Part shown: positions 43,514 through 51,718 of the stretch, one piece after another
How the letters are laid out: each line of letters opens with the position of its first letter
Position numbering within the stretch: the stretch's first letter is position 1
From: CAVPNY01 sp963706905
Lineage (GTDB): Bacteria; Chloroflexota; Anaerolineae; Anaerolineales; UBA4823
DNA: 64,000 nucleotides
NCBI GenBank assembly: GCA_963706905.1
Contig: CAVPNY010000015.1
Location: forward strand, 62,001 to 126,000
Reading direction: 5' to 3'
The notes under the pieces: generated by a model
What the model was told of the DNA's origin: nothing
The model's database searches: none
What the model saw: only the letters and a program-made list of their open reading frames with translations
Position numbers and translations under genes: made by a program

Positions 43514-45153
43514 GTGAAAAAACCTGGGAAATAGAACCTGAAGAGGCTGAAACGCCTGATCCAGACCTGGAGGCCTCACCTGATCTCGAAGATCAGGATG
43601 AGGAAGGCCTGGATTTTCAAGATCCGGTTCTCCCGATTGATGATGTTGACGATTTGCTCTCACCGGATAGGCTGGAAGAGGAGGGCGAGCCGGATGATGA
43701 TACGCTGAGCCGGGAAGAGCAGGATCTGGCGGAGTTGGTTAAGGATGAGCCGTTGGACCTGCTAGAAAACCCTGTCTTGATGATGGAGCTAAGCGAAGAT
43801 CCGGTCCGCCTGTATTTAAAAGAGATCGGCGGGATTGATCTACTCGATTCGAACAAGGAGTTCTGGCTTTCTACTCAGATGGACGCTGCTCGTCGGGTGG
43901 ATATCCTGGCACGGCAGCATCCGCTTGTCCGCAAAGGCGATTCCCTGCCGCGCAATGTTTATCGGGCTCTCTACCAAGACCTGGTGACATCTTGGAAACG
44001 AGTCATCGAAGATTCGCGGCGCTTCGGGTTCACTGCCCCCGATTTGATTCTGATGCTTGGCGAAGCGCAGATGCTTCATCAAACTTGGGATGCTGATACG
44101 CCATCCTATGTGCATGCATACCTTAACAATGGCTTCTGGGGACGCGATCCACTCTGGGATAGCGTCGCCCGCTATGTCTTTACTGTGTATACCTGCCTTT
44201 ATCTTTTCCCAAACGGTCTGGCGGAGTATCTGGCATCTTATCTACAGGATCATAGCGATTTACCATCTGAACGTACCTTCTTGCGTCACATACCAGCGGA
44301 TGAAATCCTCCAGACAGAATTAGAGGCTGTTCGCCAGCGCTCCAAAGATGCCCATACTGCCATCATCCGGGCTAATCTTCGCCTGGTAGTCAGTGTTGCC
44401 AAGCGCTATATCGGGCGAGGAAGTTCATTCCTGGACCTGATTCAGGAAGGGAATATTGGCTTGTTGAGGGCGGTGGCGAAGTTTGATCCTACGCGTGGCT
44501 ACAAGTTCAGCACATACGCCACCTGGTGGATCCGCCAGTCGATCAGCCGCTCGATTGCTGACCAGGCGCGTACGATTCGCATACCAGTGCATGTCTTTGA
44601 GTCAATCAACCGCCTGCTGCGTGCCCAGCGTCACTTATTCCAGACTCTAGGTCGCGAACCGAACAGTGAGGAGCTGGCTCTGGAGGCCGGGTTTGTGGAA
44701 CCTCAAGATGAGCAGGCCATTCAGCGCGCCCATTCCGAGGGTGTTCCAGTCCCGGTTGATGTGCGTCGACGCTGGATGCGGGCTGCCAGCAAAGTCAGCC
44801 GAATTTTGCGCGCCTCTGAAGAACCGATGTCTCTGGAAAGTCCAATTGGTAATGAAGACAGCAGCCAGCTCGGGGATTTTATCGAAGATGAAGATGCTCT
44901 CGAGCCGATGGATGCTGCTGCACGTGAAATGCTGCGCGAGCAGATTAAGAACGCATTGGCAGTGTTATCTGATCGAGAAAGGGAAGTGCTTGAGCTGCGT
45001 TTCGGATTGGTGGATGGCAAGGATCATACCCTGGAAGAAGTCGGCCAGTATTTCAAGGTCACGCGCGAGCAAGTCCGGCAAATAGAGGCTAAGGCATTGC
45101 GTAAGCTGCGTCACCCAACTCGCAGCCGTCAATTGCGCGATTATCTGGGATAA
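43510..45153 (+). CDS. rpoD: RNA polymerase primary sigma factor
   Basis: 547 residues. Acidic N-terminus, region 1.2 (DPVRLYLKEIGGIDLL), a ~170-residue non-conserved insert, region 2 (ANLRLVVSVAKRYIGRGSSFLDLIQEG, YKFSTYATWWIRQSI), region 3 (PVHVFESINRL...LGREP) and region 4 (LSDREREVLELRFGL, TLEEVGQYFKVTREQVRQIEAKALRKLRHP). This is the housekeeping sigma-70. Within region 3 an extra ~27-residue segment (EPQDEQAIQRAHSEGVPVPV onward) lies between LALEAGF and KVSRILRASEEP. It overlaps dnaG as ATGA and is followed directly by a membrane-protein gene. Confidence 0.95.
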   Translation: MSEKTWEIEPEEAETPDPDLEASPDLEDQDEEGLDFQDPVLPIDDVDDLLSPDRLEEEGEPDDDTLSREEQDLAELVKDEPLDLLENPVLMMELSEDPVRLYLKEIGGIDLLDSNKEFWLSTQMDAARRVDILARQHPLVRKGDSLPRNVYRALYQDLVTSWKRVIEDSRRFGFTAPDLILMLGEAQMLHQTWDADTPSYVHAYLNNGFWGRDPLWDSVARYVFTVYTCLYLFPNGLAEYLASYLQDHSDLPSERTFLRHIPADEILQTELEAVRQRSKDAHTAIIRANLRLVVSVAKRYIGRGSSFLDLIQEGNIGLLRAVAKFDPTRGYKFSTYATWWIRQSISRSIADQARTIRIPVHVFESINRLLRAQRHLFQTLGREPNSEELALEAGFVEPQDEQAIQRAHSEGVPVPVDVRRRWMRAASKVSRILRASEEPMSLESPIGNEDSSQLGDFIEDEDALEPMDAAAREMLREQIKNALAVLSDREREVLELRFGLVDGKDHTLEEVGQYFKVTREQVRQIEAKALRKLRHPTRSRQLRDYLG

Positions 45154-47145
45154 ATGGACTCATCTCTGGCCGCCTTGTGGGTGGTAGTTGCTGCTCTGAT
45201 CGTGCTGCTCCTGCCGGGTTTTGCCTGGCTGGTTTTGTTTTGGGAACGTGATCAAGATTTTCTTGAACAAGTGGCCGGTGTGATCGGCAGCAGCATTTCC
45301 TTGACAGCCATCACTGTTTTAGGATTCTATTTAGCTGGTTGGCAGATTTCAGCCCCAGTGTTTGTTGGTCTGTATGTAGCTCTGCTGATCGTCGTGCTCG
45401 GCAGTCTGGTAGTTCGCTTTCTTTTTCCTGGTCATTCTCCACGATCTAATCCACCCAATGACGCTGGGCAGCAACTAGGGTTAGAAGGACACTCCCAGCC
45501 TTCGAGGAGAATCCCCCCTTGGATTCATCTGGTGTTTATAGGGATAGCCCTGTGCTTGATTGTTGCTTTACGTTTTTACCAGATCCGGGATCTGGTTTTG
45601 CCTTCCTGGGTCAATTCGGTCCATCATGTGTTAATTGTTCGGGTTTTTCTGGAAAATCATGGTTTACCGAAAACCCTGGATCCTTACTTGCCGATCCCAT
45701 TTTATTATCATTATAGCTTTCATGCTCTGTCAGCAGCCTTTTCCGCCCTGGCGCAGGTCCCTCCACATCAAGCTGTTCTGTGGATTGGCCAGATCCTCAA
45801 TGCAGCCGTTGCCCTGGCAGTCTACCGCCTGGGAAAAGCGTTGTGGGGAGATTGGCGCCGGGCTGGTTTGGGCATGCTCCTGGTTGGCTTCGCCTCTCAA
45901 ATGCCAGCTTACTATGTCACCTGGGGGCGTTACACCTTGCTCACTGGCCTGGTGCTGCTTCCCCTGGCAATGGCGACCGCTCAGGACATCCTGCACAAAG
46001 GAGTATCCCGCTCTCGATTGGCAAATCTCGCTTTGCTGACAGCTGGTCTATTGTTGAGCCATTATTACGCCGCGCTTCTTTTTGCCCTGTTCCTGGTGTT
46101 TTGTTTTGGACAGGCCATTATCGCAGGTTTGCGGACAGGTCAGTGGCGCAATCATCGAAACTGGTTGCTGCTGTTCATGGGGGCTGCAATTGGCGTTTTG
46201 CTTGCGGCTCCCTGGTTATACCGGATGTGGGGTCACGCCCAAAGTGATATTAATTTAGGCGCGGTTTCGCCTTCGATGCAGGCGGTAGAAGATTCTTATT
46301 TTCCTGGTTATGGATCCTATCTCTTGCATTTGCTTGGCCCTCGCCGGAATACCATTTTTCTGATCATTTCGCTGGGTGGTTTGCCTTTTATGCTTCGGCG
46401 CCGGGAAACACGCACCTTTGCTTTTTGGGCTATTGCTCTGGGCCTGATGAGCCAACCCTGGGGCTTATACCTTGCGCCGTTTCGCCCCGATCATGCCATA
46501 ATAGTTTTGTTCTTACCAGCAGCCTTGCTACTGGCTGATCTGATTGTGACGATTGTTGAATGGCTTGGAAATACGCGTATTTCCCGGATCGCTGTCCCCG
46601 CGGCTTTGCTCATTGCAGCGGGTGCGATTGTCTGGGGCGCTTGGGATACCCGTAAGATCATTAATCAATCGACCGTGCTGACCACGCGGGATGATATGCA
46701 AGCCATATCCTGGATCGACGCCAATACGCCAGAGTCGGCTCGCTTCTTGATCAATGTAACTCACTGGCAATATGGCTCCTATCGAGGAGTGGATGGGGGG
46801 TGGTGGATTGGCCCACTTACCGGCCGGGAGACTCTGCTTCCGGCAGTTCTGTATGTTATGGGGGATGATGAATATGTTCGCCATGTAAATGAATACGCGG
46901 TACGCGCGAGTGAGTTGCAAGGTTGTTCGCCTGAATTTTGGGACTTGGTCAATTCAGCTGGGATTACCCATATATATCTAAATCAAGATAAAGGCTCTTT
47001 GCAGCCCACGAACATGCAGAACTGTCCGTATCTGGAGCTGGTTTACAAGGAAAATGGGGTTTATATTTACAAAATCCTCGATCAGAATTCATCTGATTAT
47101 ATCCACCCAGAAGCTGCCAATGGAATTGTGAAATTTGACACCTGA
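45154..47145 (+). CDS. Polytopic membrane protein, glycosyltransferase-like
   Basis: 663 residues, about 12-14 predicted helices, beginning at the base after the rpoD stop (TAA then ATG), so translation is probably coupled. A large loop after helix 4-5 contains LVLPSWVNSVHHVLIVRVFLENHGLPKTLDPYLPIPFYYHYSFH, resembling the first periplasmic loop of GT-C/DUF6541-type enzymes with acidic or His residues. The C-terminal ~150 residues are soluble (DDMQAISWIDANTPESARFLINVT). Likely a lipid-linked-sugar glycosyltransferase or related; substrate unknown. The nuo promoter overlaps its 3' end. Confidence 0.75.
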   Translation: MDSSLAALWVVVAALIVLLLPGFAWLVLFWERDQDFLEQVAGVIGSSISLTAITVLGFYLAGWQISAPVFVGLYVALLIVVLGSLVVRFLFPGHSPRSNPPNDAGQQLGLEGHSQPSRRIPPWIHLVFIGIALCLIVALRFYQIRDLVLPSWVNSVHHVLIVRVFLENHGLPKTLDPYLPIPFYYHYSFHALSAAFSALAQVPPHQAVLWIGQILNAAVALAVYRLGKALWGDWRRAGLGMLLVGFASQMPAYYVTWGRYTLLTGLVLLPLAMATAQDILHKGVSRSRLANLALLTAGLLLSHYYAALLFALFLVFCFGQAIIAGLRTGQWRNHRNWLLLFMGAAIGVLLAAPWLYRMWGHAQSDINLGAVSPSMQAVEDSYFPGYGSYLLHLLGPRRNTIFLIISLGGLPFMLRRRETRTFAFWAIALGLMSQPWGLYLAPFRPDHAIIVLFLPAALLLADLIVTIVEWLGNTRISRIAVPAALLIAAGAIVWGAWDTRKIINQSTVLTTRDDMQAISWIDANTPESARFLINVTHWQYGSYRGVDGGWWIGPLTGRETLLPAVLYVMGDDEYVRHVNEYAVRASELQGCSPEFWDLVNSAGITHIYLNQDKGSLQPTNMQNCPYLELVYKENGVYIYKILDQNSSDYIHPEAANGIVKFDT

Positions 47146-47163
47146 TAGCCAATATGATAAGAT
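47135..47163 (+). promoter_or_regulatory. Promoter of the nuo operon
   Basis: TTGACA (47135-47140), 17-nt spacer, TAAGAT (47158-47163) with a TGA extension before it. It begins inside the last codons of the upstream gene. Predicted start near 47170, giving a ~120-nt leader before nuoA. Confidence 0.65.
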
Positions 47164-47196
47164 CGGGCAGATTTCGGAGTAATTAAATCCTTATTC

Positions 47197-47266
47197 GGGT
47201 GGCGTTCCTTACAATTCGTCTGTCGTTCGCGATGGAAAGAATAGCAGTTGAAGGAAATTGCCACCC
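47197..47266 (+). promoter_or_regulatory. Inverted repeat in the nuo leader
   Basis: GGGTGGC (47197-47203) and GCCACCC (47260-47266) can pair across a 56-nt loop, extended by GTTCC/GGAA nearby, and are followed by TATCTTTTT. Looks like an attenuator-type terminator or leader structure ~25 nt before nuoA. Confidence 0.35.
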
Positions 47267-47291
47267 TATCTTTTTATGATGAAGCCGCTTT

Positions 47292-47648
47292 ATGATCTAT
47301 GAATATCTCCCCATCCTGATCCTGTTCATCCTGGCAACATTGTTGGCTGGATTGGTTGTTATTATCGGGCATGCTTTTGGCCCCCGCCGTCCGACCAGTC
47401 GAAAATCCCAACCCTATGAGTCTGGGATGATACCCATTGGTCCTGGGACGCGCCGTCTTCCGGTGCGCTTCTACCTGGTCGCGGTGCTGTTTATCCTCTT
47501 TGATATAGAGATCGTCTTTTTCTTCCCCTGGGCAGTGGTGTTTCGCCAGTTAGGAGTGTTCGGTTTGGTGGAAATGCTCATCTTCATCTCGATTTTACTG
47601 GTAGGCTATTTTTACGCGTGGAAGAAAGGAGCATTGGAATGGGAATAG
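47292..47648 (+). CDS. nuoA: NADH-quinone oxidoreductase subunit A
   Basis: 118 residues, three membrane helices. Conserved YESGMIPIGPGTRRLPVRFYLVAVLFILFDIE contains the family's acidic residue cluster in the loop and helix 2. Small membrane subunit of complex I at the quinone-site junction. First gene of the 14-gene operon; its last 10 nt overlap nuoB. The ATG at 47292 follows the leader hairpin; no strong Shine-Dalgarno (GATGAAG region). Confidence 0.93.
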   Translation: MIYEYLPILILFILATLLAGLVVIIGHAFGPRRPTSRKSQPYESGMIPIGPGTRRLPVRFYLVAVLFILFDIEIVFFFPWAVVFRQLGVFGLVEMLIFISILLVGYFYAWKKGALEWE

Positions 47649-48121
47649 AGCAGAAAACCGCCAACATGGGTGCGGTAACGATGCGCCTCGAGGATGCGGT
47701 TAATTGGGCGCGTACCAACGCCATGTGGCCCATGTTGTTTGGACTGGCCTGCTGCGCTATCGAAATGATGTCAGCCCAGGCTGCTAACTATGATATGAGC
47801 CGTTTTGGCATGGAGTTGATGCGCGCCAGCCCGCGCCAGTCAGACTTGATGATCGTGGCCGGACGGGTATCGCAGAAGATGGCGCCTGTCTTGCGCCGGT
47901 TATATGATCAAATGCCGGCACCTAAGTGGGTCATCGCGATGGGTGATTGTGCCTCCTGCGGCGGCGTCTTTAACAATTATGCCATTGTGCCAGGAGTGGA
48001 CGTGGTTGTTCCTGTGGACGTGTATATTGCCGGTTGCCCACCCCGTCCGGAGGCTTTGATCCACGGAATTCTTACGCTGCACGAAAAAATACGCGGCGAA
48101 AAAATAACAACATGGGCTTGA
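47639..48121 (+). CDS. nuoB: NADH-quinone oxidoreductase subunit B
   Basis: 160 residues. Carries the N2 [4Fe-4S] ligands: GLACCAIEMM (tandem Cys), GDCASCGGVF and AGCPPRPEAL. This is the last cluster before quinone in the peripheral arm. ATG 47639 is chosen over GTG 47618 because AAAGGAG lies 7 nt upstream. Overlaps the nuoA end by 10 nt, so translation is likely coupled. Confidence 0.95.
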   Translation: MGIEQKTANMGAVTMRLEDAVNWARTNAMWPMLFGLACCAIEMMSAQAANYDMSRFGMELMRASPRQSDLMIVAGRVSQKMAPVLRRLYDQMPAPKWVIAMGDCASCGGVFNNYAIVPGVDVVVPVDVYIAGCPPRPEALIHGILTLHEKIRGEKITTWA

Positions 48122-48144
48122 TTTGCCCTGAACTCACTGGTTGA

Positions 48145-48672
48145 ATGAATATGAATGAACAACTGCAACCTGTAATAACCGCGCTGGCAGACCGTTTTGG
48201 CGCGCAATCAAACGAGTTTCGCGGTGAGGTTACACTGATACTCACTCCGGAAAACATCGCTAATGCCTGCCAGGCTTTGCGCGACGAGTTTGACTTTAAC
48301 CTGCTCGAAGATGAGACCGCGGTGGATTATTGGCCTGAGCAAGAACCTCGCTTCCATGTGGTGTACCAGATCTATTCCATGCGCCATCACCAGCGTGTCT
48401 GCTTGCGAGTGCCTGTACCCGGATTAAAACCATCATTACCGACCATCGAAACCTTGTATCCCAATGCCAATTGGCACGAGCGCGAAATTTGGGATATGTT
48501 CGGCATTCGTTTTACCGGTCATTCAGACCTGCGCCGGATCCTGATGCCCTATGACTGGGAAGGTCATCCACTGCGCAAGGATTTTCCCCTGGGTTATGAG
48601 GAAGTCCAATTCTCCTTTAACGCTGAACAAATCGACCAGGATAAGTCTTATGCAAAGCGGGAGCAAGAGTAA
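48145..48672 (+). CDS. nuoC: NADH-quinone oxidoreductase subunit C
   Basis: 175 residues, the 30-kDa-type subunit. Family signature near the C-terminus: NWHEREIWDMFGIRFTGHSDLRRILMPYDWEGHPLRKDFPL. Separate from NuoD here, not fused as in some proteobacteria. An alternative ATG is at 48151. It packs against NuoD in the peripheral arm. Confidence 0.94.
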   Translation: MNMNEQLQPVITALADRFGAQSNEFRGEVTLILTPENIANACQALRDEFDFNLLEDETAVDYWPEQEPRFHVVYQIYSMRHHQRVCLRVPVPGLKPSLPTIETLYPNANWHEREIWDMFGIRFTGHSDLRRILMPYDWEGHPLRKDFPLGYEEVQFSFNAEQIDQDKSYAKREQE

Positions 48673-48677
48673 AACCG

Positions 48678-49907
48678 ATGTTAGAGCAAAAAGAAGTTAC
48701 CCTGGATGAGTTAAGACATTTGGTCTCCGAACGCGCCATTGAAGGCGAGACCATGTTGTTGAATATGGGGCCGCAACATCCCAGTACGCATGGAGTGTTG
48801 CGTTTGTTGCTAGAATTAGACGGTGAAACTGTCGTCAATTGCATTCCCGACATTGGCTTTCTGCATACCGGTATTGAAAAAAATATGGAAGTCAAGACTT
48901 ACGAGAAGGCTGCCGTGATGACAGACCGTCTGGATTACCTGAACAACCTGGGCAACAACTTGGCCTACTGCCTGGCGATCGAAAAGCTGGCTGAACTGGA
49001 TGTGCCCCCTCGCGCCCAGGTGATCCGTGTGCTGCTCACCGAGTTGCAGCGCATTTCTTCGCACCTGGTTTGGCTGGGCACACATGCCCTCGACCTAGCA
49101 GCCATGTCCGTTTTCTTGTATTGTTTCCGGGAACGCGAGATGATTCTGGACATCTTTGAGATGTGCTCAGGGCAACGCATGATGACCACCTTCTTTCGTC
49201 ACGGTGGCCTGTGGCGCGATGTCCCGGTGGAGTTCGAAGATGCTGTGCGCCAGTTCCTGGGTATATTTCCCGCTCGGATTGATGAATACGAAGCCTTGCT
49301 TACCAAGAACCCTATCTTTCTTGACCGTACGAAAAAGATTGGGGTCATCTCTGGAGAAGAAGCCCTCAACTGGGGTGTCACCGGACCATCCTTGCGCGCC
49401 TCCGGGGTAAGTTTTGATCTTCGGAAAGCCCACCCTTACTCAGGGTACGAGCAATATGATTTCCAGGTGCCTACCCAAACAGACGGGGACACCTATGCCC
49501 GCTATCTGGTTCGCATGGAAGAGATGCGCCAGTCGGTGCGCATCGTCCAACAAGCTCTGGATAACATCCCACCGGGACCCGTGCGCAGCGATAACCGCAA
49601 ATTCGTCCCACCGCCGCGCGCCGAGCTGGGCACCAGTATGGAAGCAGTAATCCACCATTTCAAATTGTGGACGGAAGGTTTTGAAGTCCCAAAAGGCGCG
49701 GTCTATATGGCGGTTGAATCGCCGCGCGGCGAATTAGGCGTATACCTGGAGAGCGATGGCAGTCCAAAGCCTTACCGGGTGCATTGGCGCACGCCGTCGT
49801 TTGTTAACTTGCAAGTCTTGCCAGTATTAGCTAAGGGACACCTGGTTGCGGACCTGGTGGCTTTGATCGGGACGGTTGATATCGTGTTAGGTGACACCGA
49901 TCGGTAA
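48678..49907 (+). CDS. nuoD: NADH-quinone oxidoreductase subunit D
   Basis: 409 residues, the 49-kDa-type subunit forming the quinone pocket with NuoB. NMGPQHPSTHGVLRLLLELDGE, PDIGFLHTGIEKN, and the C-terminal VPKGAVYMAVESPRGELGVYLESDG and DIVLGDTDR are typical. The HPSTHG motif includes the quinone-contacting His. Starts 5 nt after nuoC. Confidence 0.95.
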   Translation: MLEQKEVTLDELRHLVSERAIEGETMLLNMGPQHPSTHGVLRLLLELDGETVVNCIPDIGFLHTGIEKNMEVKTYEKAAVMTDRLDYLNNLGNNLAYCLAIEKLAELDVPPRAQVIRVLLTELQRISSHLVWLGTHALDLAAMSVFLYCFREREMILDIFEMCSGQRMMTTFFRHGGLWRDVPVEFEDAVRQFLGIFPARIDEYEALLTKNPIFLDRTKKIGVISGEEALNWGVTGPSLRASGVSFDLRKAHPYSGYEQYDFQVPTQTDGDTYARYLVRMEEMRQSVRIVQQALDNIPPGPVRSDNRKFVPPPRAELGTSMEAVIHHFKLWTEGFEVPKGAVYMAVESPRGELGVYLESDGSPKPYRVHWRTPSFVNLQVLPVLAKGHLVADLVALIGTVDIVLGDTDR

Positions 49908-49943
49908 GGCAGGCGCCCAACTCAGTTGGGCGCGGGAGAGAAT

Positions 49944-50444
49944 ATGCTCGCCGAAAAATATACTGACGAAATCGTTACCATTCTAAATAAATATCCACCT
50001 GATCAAAAGCGCTCGGCGGTGATGCCGCTGCTCTATCTGGCTCAGCGCGAACAGGGATATGTGACTCGCCAGTCCTTGAATGAAATCGCTGCGATTCTGG
50101 AGATCACACCGACCGAGGTGGCTTCGATTGTCGGTTTTTACTCACTATATTACGACCAACCGGGTGGAAAATACCGTTTCCAGGTATGCAACGACCTGCC
50201 TTGTGCTTTGCGCGGCGCGGATGAGTTCCTTGAGAAGTTATGCGAGAACCTGGGGATCAAAGTTGGAGAAACAACTTCGGATGGTCTGGTGACAGTTGAG
50301 GCTGTCATGTGTCTGGCCGGCTGCGATCGGGCACCAATGTTCCAGGTCCAATCCGGAGAAGGTCTGGCTTACTACGAGAATCAGACTGTTGAGAGCACGC
50401 TGCAATTAATTGACGATTTAAAGAAACGGAATCCTCAGTCATGA
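49944..50444 (+). CDS. nuoE: NADH-quinone oxidoreductase subunit E
   Basis: 166 residues, thioredoxin-like [2Fe-2S] subunit (24 kDa type). Ligands: CNDLPCALRG and CLAGCDRAP. Works with NuoF in NADH oxidation. ATG 49944 is chosen because GGGAGAGAAT lies just upstream; an earlier in-frame start at 49926 lies in the GCGCCCAACTCAGTTGGGCGC hairpin region. Overlaps nuoF by ATGA (50441-50444). Confidence 0.93.
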   Translation: MLAEKYTDEIVTILNKYPPDQKRSAVMPLLYLAQREQGYVTRQSLNEIAAILEITPTEVASIVGFYSLYYDQPGGKYRFQVCNDLPCALRGADEFLEKLCENLGIKVGETTSDGLVTVEAVMCLAGCDRAPMFQVQSGEGLAYYENQTVESTLQLIDDLKKRNPQS

Positions 50445-51718
50445 GCGAGTATATCCTTCTTCGGCACCGCACTATTCCTGATTTGAATCAGTTGGAGGTC
50501 TACCGCCAGCACGACGGTTTCGAAGCTTTTCGGAAGGTTGTTACCACGCTTCAGCCTGACGAGGTGATTGAGCTGGTGAAGGCTTCTGGCTTACGCGGGC
50601 GAGGCGGAGCGGGATTTCCCACTGGTTTGAAGTGGGCATTCACTGATAAGAAAGCCTGGCCCCATTACGTAGTCGCCAACGCCGACGAATCTGAACCGGG
50701 CACCTTCAAGGACCGGGAGATCATGGAAAAGATCCCTATCAATTCCTGGAGGGAGTGGCGATTGCTGCTTATGCAGTCCAGGCGAAAGCTGCCTATATTT
50801 ACCTGCGAGGCGAGTTCTGGCACATTGCCGCCGGCCTTGATCAGAAGATTGCGGAGATGGAAGCAGCCGGCCTGCTCGGTGAGAAGTTGTTCGATAGCGA
50901 TTATTGTTTGCGCATTTACACCCACCTGGGCGCCGGGGCATATATTTGCGGGGAAGAGACCGCTATGCTGGAATCCCTGGAAGGCAAACTGGGGCAACCT
51001 CGCCTGCGCCCACCCTTCCCGCCCTCCTTTGGCTTGTACGGCAAGCCGACCGTGGTCAACAATGTCGAAACGCTGTCTAATGTCCCGATGATTATCCAGA
51101 AAGGAGCGCAGTGGTATCGCAGCTTTGGCACGGAGAAAAGCCCTGGGACGAAGATATTTTGCCTGTCAGGGCGAGTAAACCGACCAGGCAATTACGAGCT
51201 GCCGCTCGGGACGACCTTTCGAGATCTGATTTATACGCACGGCGGCGGGGTTCCCGAAGATCACAAAGTCAAGGCAATTATGGCGGCTGGTGCGTCTTCA
51301 TCGTTGATCGTCGCTACTGAGGAGGCCCTGGATACACCCATGGACTACGAGAGCGTCCCGCGCCTGGGAGCGCAGCTCGGCTCAGCGTCTGTGATCGTGA
51401 TCGATGACACGGTCAGCATCGATTGGGTCTTGTATAAGACTTTGCACTTCTTCAGCCACGAGTTCCTGCGGAAAATGCACACCTTGCCGGGAAGGCACTT
51501 TTTGGATGCGCCATATCATCGATCGAATTCATTCTGACCAAAGCTCGGCTGAGGATGTTCAATTATTGGGTGATGTTGCCAGCCAGATTAAAGGTAAATG
51601 TCTGTGCGCGCTGGGTGAGTTTTCGATTGAAGCGGTTCTTTCTGGACTGGAGCGCTTTGATGGCGATTTTAATGCCAGGGTAACGAACGGGCGCGGCGAG
51701 GAGTTGGCTCATGGCTAA
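50441..51718 (+). CDS. nuoF: NADH-quinone oxidoreductase subunit F, two frameshifts
   Basis: ~425 residues binding FMN, NADH and the N3 [4Fe-4S] cluster. GLRGRGGAGFPTGLKW and NADESEPGTFKDR are FMN/NADH loops; GAGAYICGEETAMLESLEG follows; the cluster ligands are SCGKCTPCREGT and a later Cys. A -1 shift lies at C3 50734-50736 (before: MEKIP; after: YQFLEGVAIAAYAVQA) and a +1 shift at TT 51463-51464 (before: LHFFSHE; after: SCGKCTPCREGTFWM). The net change is zero and conserved sequence continues across each. Loss of NuoF would disable NADH input, so assembly indels are likelier than pseudogenisation. Overlaps nuoG by 8 nt. Confidence 0.88.
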
